Below the pieces are notes generated by a model, which was given only the letters and a program-made list of their open reading frames with translations, had not been told where the DNA came from and did no database searches. This document shows, in pieces, positions 14,962-23,582 of a stretch of 48,269 nucleotides of DNA. Source of the stretch: Anaerolineae bacterium (GTDB lineage: Bacteria; Chloroflexota; Anaerolineae; Promineifilales; Promineifilaceae); contig SLGK01000229.1 in the NCBI GenBank assembly GCA_007123775.1, positions 1-48,269 on the forward strand. Direction: 5' to 3'. Position 1 is the stretch's first letter, and every line of letters begins with the position of its first letter. Made by a program: the position numbers and the translations under genes.

Positions 14962-16182
14962 ATGATCATTCAACGCAAGCCACCCCGCTATCCACGACGT
15001 GGGCCTTCATGCCTTTTTATCATAACCGCTCTAATCGGTATCTTCTTTGGCTTTATGGTCATATTGAACGCCGAGCAGGTGCGCGACACAATCATTCCGA
15101 CACCTACGCCGGAGCCAACCCGCTCGGCGGCCGAATTTGCCCTGCTGGCTGAGTTAAGTGAGCAGGATGGGGAACTGGCCGAGGCCACCGGCTATTACGA
15201 AACCGCCATCAATTTGGATCCGAGCCGGCCAGAGCTGTACATTCGGATTATTAGTGTGCTGATACGTCAAAATCAGCCGGAAAAGGCCCTGGATTATGCC
15301 AGCCGGGCCACGCTTTTAGCAGCTGATCGCGATGATATATGGACGGCCGTTGCCTCCGCCTACATTGCCAACGGCGACCGGCTGGTAATGATGGGGGACC
15401 GGGCCGGGGCCAACCTGCAATATGCCGAAGCTTACATAGCCGCCCTGGAGGCAACGCGCATCAACGACCAAAACGCAACCGCCCACGCCCTGGCGGCGGC
15501 CGGCCAGGTGTTACAGGGGGATTTTGCCAAACTGGAAGAAGCCCAGCAGTTAGCCGATACCGCGATCTTTCTGGACGGCAGTAATCCTTATGCGCGGCTT
15601 TACATGGGTAGCGTGTTTACCAATTACGCTCGTTACAATGAGGCGCTCGAACAATACCAGCTAGGGATCGAAGCCAATCCCAATTTTGCTGAACTGTATA
15701 ACGCCCTGGCCTACGCTTACTTTGCAACCGGTCGCATCCCGGAAGCTATTGTTACTTTTGAAAACACGCTCCGCATTGATCCCCAAAACGCCATCGCCTA
15801 CGACGGGCTGGCCTATATGTATATTCTACTTGGCGTTGACGCTGATGCGATTGAGAATGCCCTGCAGGCGGTCGAGTTGAACCCCAATATGGCCCGGGCA
15901 TACGGCCGTTTAGGTCACGCCCATTTTCGCCAGAGCAACTACCCGGAAGCCATCGAGGCGTTAGAAACAGCCACCGCTATGTACCGCGAACCAAACAGTC
16001 TCAACGCCCTCTTTTTTAACCGTTTGGCCCACGCCTATCTCCGTTCCGGTACCGAAAACTGTACCGACAAAGCCATCCCCATCTTTGAAGCTGTTTTGCG
16101 GGTAGCCCTGCCCGGCTCCTTTGAACAGACCTTTGCCCAGGAAGGGCTGGACGAGTGCCGTCGCGCTGTCATCCAAAACTGA
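14962..16182 (+). CDS. membrane-anchored TPR protein
   Basis: 406 residues. A basic N-terminus (RKPPRYPRRG) leads into a membrane span at about 18-38 (FIITALIGIFFGFMVIL), then a Thr/Pro linker (TPTPEPT). From about residue 55 to the C-terminus there are some nine TPR-type helix pairs (AEATGYYETAINLDPSRPEL, EALEQYQLGIEANPNFAELY, EAIVTFENTLRIDPQNAIAY). The TPR part is predicted to lie outside the membrane, as an assembly scaffold. The partner is unknown. It lies between the kinase operon and groESL. Confidence 0.85.
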   Translation: MIIQRKPPRYPRRGPSCLFIITALIGIFFGFMVILNAEQVRDTIIPTPTPEPTRSAAEFALLAELSEQDGELAEATGYYETAINLDPSRPELYIRIISVLIRQNQPEKALDYASRATLLAADRDDIWTAVASAYIANGDRLVMMGDRAGANLQYAEAYIAALEATRINDQNATAHALAAAGQVLQGDFAKLEEAQQLADTAIFLDGSNPYARLYMGSVFTNYARYNEALEQYQLGIEANPNFAELYNALAYAYFATGRIPEAIVTFENTLRIDPQNAIAYDGLAYMYILLGVDADAIENALQAVELNPNMARAYGRLGHAHFRQSNYPEAIEALETATAMYREPNSLNALFFNRLAHAYLRSGTENCTDKAIPIFEAVLRVALPGSFEQTFAQEGLDECRRAVIQN

Positions 16183-16194
16183 CCCCGGCTTTTC

Positions 16195-16221
16195 TTAGCA
16201 CTCTCTAAACGCGACTGCTAA
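16195..16221. promoter_or_regulatory. CIRCE operator 1 (one mismatch)
   Basis: TTAGCACTC, 9 bases, GACTGCTAA. One base differs from a perfect CIRCE inverted repeat (GAGTGCTAA). It lies just upstream of the -35 box of groES and should bind the repressor HrcA. Confidence 0.85.
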
Positions 16222-16228
16222 AAAAGGC

Positions 16229-16256
16229 TTGACAGTCCTCAAATCTATGTTACAAT
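16229..16256 (+). promoter_or_regulatory. groESL promoter
   Basis: TTGACA (16229-16234), 16-base spacer, TACAAT (16251-16256). The boxes lie between the two CIRCE operators, so HrcA could block polymerase from both sides. Confidence 0.85.
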
Positions 16257-16269
16257 ACAGTTGCTTCAC

Positions 16270-16296
16270 TTAGCACTCCAGCTGTTTGAGTGCTAA
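16270..16296. promoter_or_regulatory. CIRCE operator 2 (perfect)
   Basis: TTAGCACTC, 9 bases, GAGTGCTAA: a perfect CIRCE element in the 5' leader of groES, 53 bases before the ATG. Confidence 0.95.
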
Positions 16297-16349
16297 AAAC
16301 CCATGAGATTTATAAAAATATATAGACGTGTCAAAAGGAGATAAATGAT

Positions 16350-16646
16350 ATGTCCCTGAACTTAAAACCCCTGCATGACCGCCTGGTTGTAGAACCAAAA
16401 GAGCGCGAGGAGACAACCGCCTCTGGTCTCGTCTTGCCGGAAACCGCTAAAGAAAAGCCGCAAGAAGGCACCGTGGTCGCCGTTGGCCCCGGCCGCCGCG
16501 ATGATGATGGCAACCGCATCGCCATGGATGTGGACGTCAATGATGTGGTCCTTTACGCCAAATATGCCGGCACCGAAGTCAAAATTGACGGCAAAAAGCT
16601 GCTCATTCTGAAAGAATCTGACGTTTTGGCAATTGTCGAAAGCTAA
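16350..16646 (+). CDS. groES: co-chaperonin GroES (Hsp10)
   Basis: 98 residues, the normal family length, beginning [18 protein letters not shown]. The mobile loop ([19 protein letters not shown]) and [23 protein letters not shown] are typical. AGGAG lies 9 bases upstream; an ATG five bases earlier is out of frame and stops at once. It forms the heptameric lid of GroEL and is controlled by the two CIRCE elements. Confidence 0.98.
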   Translation: MSLNLKPLHDRLVVEPKEREETTASGLVLPETAKEKPQEGTVVAVGPGRRDDDGNRIAMDVDVNDVVLYAKYAGTEVKIDGKKLLILKESDVLAIVES

Positions 16647-16704
16647 AACTGACGAAAATGCAACAGTAAACTAATCACGAAATTATCAAACGGAGAACTA
16701 AGCT

Positions 16705-18354
16705 ATGGCTAAACAACTTGTATTTGCAGAAGATGCCCGACGTAAATTGAAGAAAGGTATCGACACGGTGGCAACGGCCGTTGCTACCACCCTCGGCCCC
16801 AAAGGCCGCAACGTTGCTCTCGATAAAAAATTCGGTGCGCCCACCATCACCCACGACGGCGTCACCGTGGCCAAAGAAATCGAACTCGAAGACCCCTACG
16901 AAAACATGGGTGCCCAGCTTTTGAAAGAAGCGGCCACCAAAACCAACGACATCGCCGGTGACGGTACCACCACCGCCACCGTTCTGGCCCAGAACATTGT
17001 CCACGAAGGCTTGAAAAACGTGGCCGCTGGCGCCAACCCCATGCTGCTCAAGCAGGGTATCGAGGCTGGCACTTCCGCTCTGGCCGAAAAAATCCGCGGC
17101 ATGGCCATCAGCATCGACAGCAAAGAAGAAATTGCTTCCGTCGCCTCTATTTCTGCCCAGGACCCCGAAATCGGCAACCTGATTGCCCAGGTAATGGATA
17201 AAGTGGGTAAAGATGGCGTTATCACCGTCGAAGAGTCGCGCGGTCTGGAATTTGAGACCGAGTACGTGGAAGGTATGCAGTTCGACCGTGGCTATATCAG
17301 CCCCTACTTCGTCACCGACGCCGACACCATGGAAGCTGTTATTGAAGATGCCTACCTGCTAATCCATGACAAAAAGATTAGCTCTGCCCAGGACATCGTG
17401 CCCGTACTGGAGAAATTAATCCAGGTTGGTAAGAAGAATCTGGTCATTATTGCTGAGGATGTGGACGGCGAAGCGTTGGCTACGCTGGTCCTCAATAAGC
17501 TGCGCGGCATGATCAATGCCCTGGCTGTGAAAGCCCCCGGCTTTGGCGACCGTCGCAAAGCGATGCTGCAAGATATTGCCATTCTAACCGGCGGCCAGGT
17601 CATCACCGAAGAAATGGGCCGCAAGCTGGAAAGCGTTCAGCTCAGCGACCTGGGCCGGGCGGCCAAAGTTGTCTCCACTAAGGATGACACCACTATCGTT
17701 GACGGCCAGGGTGAAGATGCCCAGATCAAAGGGCGTGTAGAGCAAATCAAGGTCGAAATTGAGCGCAGTACGTCCGATTACGACCGCGAGAAGCTGCAAG
17801 AGCGACTGGCCAAACTGGCCGGTGGTGTGGCCGTCATTCGCGTCGGCGCCGCTACCGAAACCGAGCTGAAAGAGAAGAAACACCGCGTAGAAGACGCGCT
17901 GAGCGCGACCCGCGCCGCTGTGGAAGAGGGTATTGTGCCCGGTGGTGGTGTGGCTCTGATTAACGCCCTGTCTGCCCTGGATGGCGTGACGGTAGCTGAG
18001 GGCGATCCCACGACCGGCGTTAACATTCTGCGCCGTGCCCTGGAGTCCCCCATGCGTAAAATTGCGGCTAATGCCGGCAAAAATGGCGACGTCATCATTC
18101 AGAACGTGCGCCGCGCCCAGGAAGAAAAGGGTGACACCAATATTGGCTATAACGTCATGACCGGCGAGTATGTCAACATGATCAAAGCCGGCATCATTGA
18201 CCCGGCCAAAGTGACTCGTGGTGCGCTGGAAAATGCGGCCAGTATCGCCTCCATGATTCTGACCACAGAGGCGCTCATCACCGACATCCCGGAAGCTGAC
18301 AAGCCGGATCCGATGGCCGGTGGCGGTATGCCCGGCGGCGGCATGGGCTTCTAA
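16705..18354 (+). CDS. groEL: chaperonin GroEL (Hsp60)
   Basis: 549 residues, full length. Family motifs are visible: the ATP-binding [11 protein letters not shown] (near residues 86-96), [27 protein letters not shown] and the Gly/Met-rich tail [13 protein letters not shown]. It is the second gene of the operon, 58 bases after groES, with a GGAGA Shine-Dalgarno sequence. It folds client proteins in the cytosol with GroES. A strong terminator follows at once. Confidence 0.98.
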   Translation: MAKQLVFAEDARRKLKKGIDTVATAVATTLGPKGRNVALDKKFGAPTITHDGVTVAKEIELEDPYENMGAQLLKEAATKTNDIAGDGTTTATVLAQNIVHEGLKNVAAGANPMLLKQGIEAGTSALAEKIRGMAISIDSKEEIASVASISAQDPEIGNLIAQVMDKVGKDGVITVEESRGLEFETEYVEGMQFDRGYISPYFVTDADTMEAVIEDAYLLIHDKKISSAQDIVPVLEKLIQVGKKNLVIIAEDVDGEALATLVLNKLRGMINALAVKAPGFGDRRKAMLQDIAILTGGQVITEEMGRKLESVQLSDLGRAAKVVSTKDDTTIVDGQGEDAQIKGRVEQIKVEIERSTSDYDREKLQERLAKLAGGVAVIRVGAATETELKEKKHRVEDALSATRAAVEEGIVPGGGVALINALSALDGVTVAEGDPTTGVNILRRALESPMRKIAANAGKNGDVIIQNVRRAQEEKGDTNIGYNVMTGEYVNMIKAGIIDPAKVTRGALENAASIASMILTTEALITDIPEADKPDPMAGGGMPGGGMGF

Positions 18355-18372
18355 TAACGACTGGCAAATTTG

Positions 18373-18408
18373 AAAGAAAAGACCCCTCAATGAGGGGTCT
18401 TTTCTTTT
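18373..18408 (+). terminator. groESL terminator
   Basis: A 17-bp perfect inverted repeat (AAAGAAAAGACCCCTCA and its mirror TGAGGGGTCTTTTCTTT around one base) with a T-rich 3' arm, 18 bases after the groEL stop. Confidence 0.95.
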
Positions 18409-18489
18409 GGGCCATCTTTTAGTAAACTGGGCACTAGACAACATGCGTCGCGGCGCACCCGTATACAAATGAAAATGAGGGTTTTAGCT

Positions 18490-19299
18490 ATGGACAAGAA
18501 CTTGGTAGCGCAGTTGGTAGCGACTCTGGCAAAGACAGACTGGCCGGCCGAGGAAAAGACGACGGACCGCGGTTGGGAAGCGTATAAGGTGGGCCTAGAA
18601 AAGGTGGACAGTTTTCGCCACGATCCCAAGCCGCTGGGGTCAGCCCTGCACACGTTTCAGACCGGCGGGTCACGGCCGTATGCGCTGGCGGGAGCGGCCT
18701 ACGCCCTGTTAGCGGCAGCCCGCCAGGGCGATGGCAGTTATGATGCGGCCGGTCTGGAGCAGGCTATGGCCTGGTTAGAAAATGCACAGGCAACAGTCCC
18801 CGACAATCCCAACATCAATTTTATCGAAGCATTGATCTACGTGCGTAACGGCCGTTTTAACGATGCTCGCCTGGTTCTCGATTACCTGCTGGAACAGGCC
18901 CCTAAAAACATCTACATCCTGCGCACCGAGTCCGAATTTTGGTACGCTCAGGGCGAGATAGACCAGGCTATTCCCTGGCTAGAGCGCAGTATGGAAGAGG
19001 CCCAAACCGTGCCCGAACGAATGCGCCTGCGCCACCAGATGGCCGATTACCATTATGAGGCCAAACAATTCGAGTCGGCTCTGCCCATTTATAGAGAGAT
19101 TTCCCGGCTGGACACACAGAATCATTCACTCTGGCACAAGATAAGTCTATGTCACTGGCATCTGGAGGATTTTGAGGCAGCACACGAGGCCAATAAACGA
19201 GCGCTGGCCATCAAAGATTTTGCTGCCGGGCGCAAAATGGAAGAGGCGCTAAAGCAGAAACTGGGGACGGGAATGCTTGGACGTTGGTTTGGCCGATAG
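18490..19299 (+). CDS. cytosolic TPR-like protein
   Basis: 269 residues from the ATG at 18490 (MDKNLVAQLVATLAKTDW), chosen because GAGGG lies 8 bases before it; in-frame ATGs at 18469 and 18475 lack one. The N-terminal 60 residues are unlike TPR. From about 80 on there are TPR-like helix pairs (LEQAMAWLENAQATVPDNPN, ARLVLDYLLEQAPKNIYILR, FESALPIYREISRLDTQNHS, DFEAAHEANKRALAIKDFAA). No signal or membrane span is seen. Its 3' end overlaps the convergent P-loop gene by 51 bases. The function is unknown. Confidence 0.8.
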   Translation: MDKNLVAQLVATLAKTDWPAEEKTTDRGWEAYKVGLEKVDSFRHDPKPLGSALHTFQTGGSRPYALAGAAYALLAAARQGDGSYDAAGLEQAMAWLENAQATVPDNPNINFIEALIYVRNGRFNDARLVLDYLLEQAPKNIYILRTESEFWYAQGEIDQAIPWLERSMEEAQTVPERMRLRHQMADYHYEAKQFESALPIYREISRLDTQNHSLWHKISLCHWHLEDFEAAHEANKRALAIKDFAAGRKMEEALKQKLGTGMLGRWFGR

Positions 19300-19662
19300 C
19301 TGGTCTTGACCCTGTCCCATACCGGCTGATGCTTGCAAGAATTGGAGAACGGCCGTTTTTACCTCTACAGACGTTAAGCCACTGGTATCCAGATAAAAAT
19401 CACAATGCTGTCGGGCGTGGTTGAGCCGCTCATGCTGCTCCGCCAGGCGTTGCGGCGTGGTTGTCTTGGGCCGTCGCGTCCGGGCCGATTGATAGTCCAC
19501 GTCCAGGTAAATCAGCAAATCGGGCTGCGTCAACCGCCGCCACATATCGGCCACATAGGAATGCTCCTGGGCCGGCTGGCGCACCTCATAACCCAACTGC
19601 CTCAGTTCAGTTGTCAGCACGCTTTTACCTGACGAACAGGGTCCGACAATTGCAATACGCAT
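19249..19662 (-). CDS. small P-loop NTPase/kinase-like protein
   Basis: 137 residues starting MRIAIVGPCSSGKSVLTTEL, with a clear Walker A (GPCSSGKS, residues 7-14) and LLIYLDVDYQSARTRR as a likely Walker B strand and arginine region. It resembles small nucleoside/AAA_33-type kinases, but the substrate is unknown. The last 25 or so residues lie on the antisense strand of the TPR gene and look low-complexity (QGQDQLSAKPTSKHSRPQ), so the original stop may have been lost. A GGA-type Shine-Dalgarno sequence lies 9 bases before the ATG. Confidence 0.75.
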   Translation of the reverse strand: MRIAIVGPCSSGKSVLTTELRQLGYEVRQPAQEHSYVADMWRRLTQPDLLIYLDVDYQSARTRRPKTTTPQRLAEQHERLNHARQHCDFYLDTSGLTSVEVKTAVLQFLQASAGMGQGQDQLSAKPTSKHSRPQFLL

Positions 19663-19722
19663 CGCTTGCTTCCTGACTTATTAAAACTGTACCGCTGACG
19701 GTCTATCCTGCTAACAGACCAT

Positions 19723-20430
19723 CTAAAGCGGTAACTGCCCGCCCAACCGCCGCACATTGTTCTCAGCACCGGCCAGAACCGACATGGCCATCACGCTAAT
19801 ATCGTCACGGGGACGGCCGTTATCCAGGGCCAACGCCTCGTTAAGCAGCGTGTCAACGATTGTTTGCGGGTTTCGAATCTGTTGCCTGACCATCTCTTCC
19901 ATAGCGGCATAAGGATCGTAACCATTGCTACCATGCCAGCTACCGGCGTGGCGCAAACCATCCGTAAATACCACGATGATCGTGCCCACAGCAATGGGAA
20001 TTTCGGTAATAACCGGCTTGGTGTTACGATGAAACCCAACGCGCTCCGAAAATTCATCGAGCAGATAAAGGCCGCTCTCCTCCGTGAAGACAATGGCCGG
20101 TGCATCATTATTGCGCGAGACCACAAATGTTTTGGTCGTAGCGTCTACCGACAAAATATTAAGCGTCGCGCTCACTTTGCCACCTCGATAGGTGTAAAGA
20201 TAGTCATGGGCGGCCCGCGCTGCGGCCCCATCACGCACCCCTTCGGCCAGAAGCTGGATCGCTTTGCGGGCAACAACGTTGCTGATGGCTTTGGCTGAAC
20301 GACCGCTGCGCTGGCCATCAACCAGCACCATTGACAGACCGCCATGCGGCCGTTCTACCATTTCCAGCGTGACGCCGCTCTCGCGGGTGGCGTATTTTTG
20401 TATCTTAGCTACGGCAAAGTGAACTTCCAT
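19723..20430 (-). CDS. PP2C/SpoIIE-like phosphatase
   Basis: 235 residues from the ATG at 20430 (MEVHFAVAKIQKYATRESG); AGGA lies 6 bases upstream. Another ATG at 20433 and a TTG at 20448 are alternatives. PPM features include LSMVLVDGQRSG, ATLNILSVDATTKTFVVSRN, VIVVFTDGLRHAG (near residue 160) and PRDDISVMAM at the end. The fold is compact with no extra sensor domain. It is the second protein phosphatase in the window and may serve a different kinase or an anti-sigma switch. Confidence 0.85.
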   Translation of the reverse strand: MEVHFAVAKIQKYATRESGVTLEMVERPHGGLSMVLVDGQRSGRSAKAISNVVARKAIQLLAEGVRDGAAARAAHDYLYTYRGGKVSATLNILSVDATTKTFVVSRNNDAPAIVFTEESGLYLLDEFSERVGFHRNTKPVITEIPIAVGTIIVVFTDGLRHAGSWHGSNGYDPYAAMEEMVRQQIRNPQTIVDTLLNEALALDNGRPRDDISVMAMSVLAGAENNVRRLGGQLPL

Positions 20431-20449
20431 CATTCTTCCTAAAGACAAT

Positions 20450-20502
20450 GTCGCGGAGAGCCGCGGAGGAGTCGCAGAGATACACCGAGAAAAGCAGAGA
20501 AA
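20450..20502. repeat. CGCGGAG/CAGAG-type spacer repeat
   Basis: Iterated GCGGAG, GCAGAGA and GAGAAAAGCAGAGAAA units lie between the phosphatase start and the OsmC gene. They are related in sequence to the element at 44527-44640. The rest of the spacer up to 20660 shows no gene. Confidence 0.55.
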
Positions 20503-20660
20503 TAATATGTTGCGTGCAAGTATACCTCAAGAAAGAGTTTTAGTTTATATCAGACCGGCGCGGTTTCTGTTCGCTCTGCTAGAAACCTCGCGCCTGGTGA
20601 CGGTTACGTGTAAACTGTGTCAGAAACAGACGCTAGTAAAAAAACGTCAAGGAGAAAAAC

Positions 20661-21089
20661 ATGACAACAACCCCAGATATTAAGACAGCGGCCGTCACCT
20701 GGCAGGGTGAAGGATTGGCATTTACAGCCGAAGTTGGTTCCGGTTACACTTTTACCATGGCTGCCCAGGCCGGCGAACAGGGCGGTAGTCCGATGGAATT
20801 ATTGCTGGCAGGCGTTGCCGGCTGTACGGCCATTGATGTGGTGATGATGCTGCAAAAAATGCGGCAACCGGTTGCCGGGGTGCAGGTGACGATAAACGGC
20901 ACACGGGCTGACAGCCATCCTCGCGTGTACACGCAGGCCACCCTCCACTATACTATTCGCGGGGAGGTTGACCCCGATTCCGTCAGGCGTGCCATTAAGC
21001 TATCCAAAGAGAAATACTGCTCGGCCAGCATTATGTTTGCCGAGGCCGGCGTGGAGATAGCAACGGACTTTACGATTGAGGCGGCGTAG
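20661..21089 (+). CDS. OsmC-family protein
   Basis: 142 residues. Both cysteines of the OsmC/Ohr active site are present in their usual settings: GVAGCTAIDVVMML (near residue 55) and KEKYCSASIMF (near residue 119). Family members are thiol peroxidases for organic or fatty-acid hydroperoxides. MELLLAGVAGC and the C-terminal GVEIATDFTIE are typical of the YhfA-like branch. AAGGAG lies 7 bases before the ATG. Confidence 0.93.
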   Translation: MTTTPDIKTAAVTWQGEGLAFTAEVGSGYTFTMAAQAGEQGGSPMELLLAGVAGCTAIDVVMMLQKMRQPVAGVQVTINGTRADSHPRVYTQATLHYTIRGEVDPDSVRRAIKLSKEKYCSASIMFAEAGVEIATDFTIEAA

Positions 21090-21169
21090 TTATCTAGCGC
21101 AAGCGATCAGCGGCGGCCCTGGCCGGCCATTTGCTCTCTTTGAGTAGTGGGGCACGGCCGTACTGGTTG

Positions 21170-21373
21170 TTACGCTACCCAATCCAGTTCCAATGGGTTG
21201 AGGTTGATGACTTGCAGCCGGGTGCGGCAGTCGTTGCAAGTGAGTTTTTGACCGAGGCGAGGAGCTTTGATGATAATGCGGCCGTCACACTCCGGGCAGT
21301 AAGTTTCCCCCTTCTTGACCTGCCCGCCGCGTATCATCCCTTTTTCCGACTCTTTACCTTTTTTGCTGGACAT
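21170..21373 (-). CDS. LysW-like zinc-ribbon protein without the EDWGE tail
   Basis: 67 residues with two CxxC knuckles (CPEC at 26-29 and CNDC at 46-49) and LQVINLNPLELDWVA at the end. Cys spacing and the C-terminal strand match LysW/ArgW amino-group carrier proteins, whose tail ends in EDWGE and carries the substrate on the last Glu. Here the protein stops at DWVA, so it cannot carry a substrate in that way. It is probably a LysW-fold relative that binds zinc for another role. AGGAA precedes the ATG. The N-terminus is Lys-rich. Confidence 0.75.
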   Translation of the reverse strand: MSSKKGKESEKGMIRGGQVKKGETYCPECDGRIIIKAPRLGQKLTCNDCRTRLQVINLNPLELDWVA

Positions 21374-21412
21374 CGTTCATTTCCTTAGAAACGCAATCAG
21401 ACTACTATTGCT

Positions 21413-21449
21413 GAAACGTGGCGGGGGCGGTATTGACCCGCCACGTTTC
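21413..21449 (-). terminator. hairpin after the M24 peptidase gene
   Basis: GAAACGTGGCGGG (21413-21425) pairs perfectly with CCCGCCACGTTTC (21437-21449) around an 11-base loop, six bases past the peptidase stop. It lacks a T-run, so it is a factor-independent terminator only by position and strength. Confidence 0.6.
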
Positions 21450-21454
21450 ACGTC

Positions 21455-22651
21455 TTACGAAATGTGCCGCAGAGCCGTCTGCGGTCTGCTCAAATATTCG
21501 ACACCATCCTCTGTAATCAACACATCCTCTTCCAGGCTCATCATGCCCCGGTCCGGCACAATCACGTGTAGCTCTAGCGTAAAAATGTTGCCTGCTTCGA
21601 CCGGCAGCTCACAAATTCCGGCGTACCGTTCCCAACGTGGTCCCAGTACCGTTGCCCCGTCATGGGCGGAACGGCCGACAAGATGACCCAGGGCGTGCAT
21701 GTACTCCGGATAGCCGTTGTCTACGATATGGGCGCGGGCGGCGGCATCAACCTGCCAGCCAGGCACACCCGGCCTCAGCGCAGCTTCGCCCGCCTTAATG
21801 GCTCCGTAGACAACATCAAATGCTTCTTGCACATCGGGGGGAACGGCCGTTTCGCCCTCCTTAAACACATACCACATCCGCTGCAAATCTGAGCAATAGC
21901 CATTCTGCCGGATGCCCAGGTCCATCTGTAATAGATGGCCCCGCTCCAGCACCACATCGCCCGGTGCGGCATGGCCTACGGCCGAATGGGGACCACAGGT
22001 CACAATCGGATTAAACGGCCTGGGCCAGGCATAGCCCAGCCCCATTTCGTCCACGCGCCCCTGCACGTAGCCAGCAATCTGGCGCTGGCTCATGCCGGGG
22101 CGTACAAATTGCTCAACCTCATCAAATAGAGCCTCAGTCGTGGCCACGGCCTGGCGCACTCGCTCAATCTCGGTCGCGCTTTTGCGCCCGCGCACGGCAG
22201 CGATAATCTGCTCAGCCGACATCAGCCTGTCCAGGTAGGGCGTGTCTTGCAGATAGCCGTGCAAGGTGCGGTACAGCCCATGACTCAACCCATCGGCCGA
22301 CACGTCACTCTCCGAGTAGTTGATGGCAATGGTGCGGGGCTGTAATCGTTCCAGAGCAGCCAGCAAATGCTCACGAATGCCTTCATGATAATCAGTGACG
22401 GTGGGGTAAGCTCCTAACTCGCGCACATTATCGGCATCATAATAACCGATGATCGCCTCATGCGCCCCAGCCCGGCTGATCAGAAAGGCAGAGTGCCAGG
22501 TGACGTCTACGCCGATTAGTTCCAGCACCGGGTCGGGATTCATCGAGGTTTCGCGGGCAAAGGTAAGCCAGAGGTCAACGTCTAGTTGATTGAGTATAGC
22601 GGTGGCCTGGGCCACTTTTTCTTGAATAAGCACGGCGTCAAGTTGGGTCAT
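21455..22651 (-). CDS. M24-family Xaa-Pro peptidase-like metallopeptidase
   Basis: 398 residues. The N-terminal creatinase-like domain (1-160) is followed by the pita-bread domain with the five metal ligands in place: MDLGI and CSDLQRMW (two Asp), HALGHLVGRSAHDG (His), FTLELHVIV (Glu) and SLEEDVLITEDG (Glu). It should cleave N-terminal residues before proline, using two Mn or Co ions. AGAGGA lies 11 or more bases before the ATG. It is transcribed alone, away from parAB. Confidence 0.9.
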   Translation of the reverse strand: MTQLDAVLIQEKVAQATAILNQLDVDLWLTFARETSMNPDPVLELIGVDVTWHSAFLISRAGAHEAIIGYYDADNVRELGAYPTVTDYHEGIREHLLAALERLQPRTIAINYSESDVSADGLSHGLYRTLHGYLQDTPYLDRLMSAEQIIAAVRGRKSATEIERVRQAVATTEALFDEVEQFVRPGMSQRQIAGYVQGRVDEMGLGYAWPRPFNPIVTCGPHSAVGHAAPGDVVLERGHLLQMDLGIRQNGYCSDLQRMWYVFKEGETAVPPDVQEAFDVVYGAIKAGEAALRPGVPGWQVDAAARAHIVDNGYPEYMHALGHLVGRSAHDGATVLGPRWERYAGICELPVEAGNIFTLELHVIVPDRGMMSLEEDVLITEDGVEYLSRPQTALRHIS

Positions 22652-22712
22652 AGGGTAAAAAATTCCTCTTTCATGATTGATCGAACGAGTATTGTTAGCT
22701 CAGGTTAAACAA

Positions 22713-23582
22713 CTATTTTTCCACGACTGTCTGGTAAATGGCGTCTAATTCCTCATCAGAGTAGTAATAGATGACTACTTTGCCCTCACCTTTTTTGGGA
22801 CTGGGTTCAATGCTGACCCGTGTGCCCAGGGTTTGCTCAAACTGTTTGGCCAGGTCGGCCAGTTCAGGAGAGAGTTTGGGCGTTTTGGCTTGGGGCTTGG
22901 GCTTCTTTTCGGCCAGCAGATTGTCTACCAGAACGACCGTCTGACGGGCGCTCAGGCCCAGTTTGACAATCTGGTTGGCGGCCATGATCTGCTGTTCGGC
23001 ATTGGGCAGACGCAGGAGTTCGCGGGCGTGACGGCCGCTGATGTGCCCATCCAAAATCGCTTGTTGTACAGGCTGAGGTAGCTCCAAAATCCGTACCAGA
23101 TTAGCAACGGTGGAGCGGGCTTTGCCCACCCGTTCGGCGACGTTGGCCTGAGTCAGCCCAAATTCAGCCATCAATTGTTGATAGGCAACCGCTTCTTCCA
23201 GGACATTGAGGTCGGCCCGCTGGATATTTTCGATGAGGGCCAGTTCGAGCATGGATTGAGGCGTGGCCTCTTTGACGATGACGGGCACTTCGGTATGCCC
23301 TGCCTGCTTGCTGGCCCGCCAGCGCCGTTCACCAGCTATCAGTAAGTAACGGCCGTTTTCCTCCGTTACGATCAAAGGCTGAATCAAACCATGCTGGGCA
23401 ATAGAAGCCGACAATTCTGCCAGCTTCTCATCATCCATGACGGTGCGCGGCTGATGGGGATTGGGCGCAATGTCGGCCACAGCCACCATTCTGATGCCTT
23501 GTTGATCTGTCTCTGCTTTGTCAGAACCGGGGATGAGGGCACCGAGGCCGCGTGGTCCCAGGCCGCTTTTTCGCTTACTCAT
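22713..23582 (-). CDS. parB: chromosome-partitioning protein ParB (Spo0J)
   Basis: 289 residues in the usual order: basic N-terminus with GLGPRGLGALIPG, the nuclease/CTPase domain (30-125) with NPHQPR and GERRWRASKQAG, the helix-turn-helix (LTQANVAERVGKARSTVANLVRIL) and a C-terminal dimer domain with DEELDAIYQ. It binds parS, loads CTP and spreads. The ATG overlaps the parA stop (ATGA). No full parS site (TGTTTCACGTGAAACA) is visible in the window. Confidence 0.97.
   Translation of the reverse strand: MSKRKSGLGPRGLGALIPGSDKAETDQQGIRMVAVADIAPNPHQPRTVMDDEKLAELSASIAQHGLIQPLIVTEENGRYLLIAGERRWRASKQAGHTEVPVIVKEATPQSMLELALIENIQRADLNVLEEAVAYQQLMAEFGLTQANVAERVGKARSTVANLVRILELPQPVQQAILDGHISGRHARELLRLPNAEQQIMAANQIVKLGLSARQTVVLVDNLLAEKKPKPQAKTPKLSPELADLAKQFEQTLGTRVSIEPSPKKGEGKVVIYYYSDEELDAIYQTVVEK

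Noticed and set aside
21413-21453. Possible parS site near parB (TTTCACGT seen)
   Set aside because: Only half of the 16-bp parS palindrome is present and it belongs to a longer hairpin made of other sequence.
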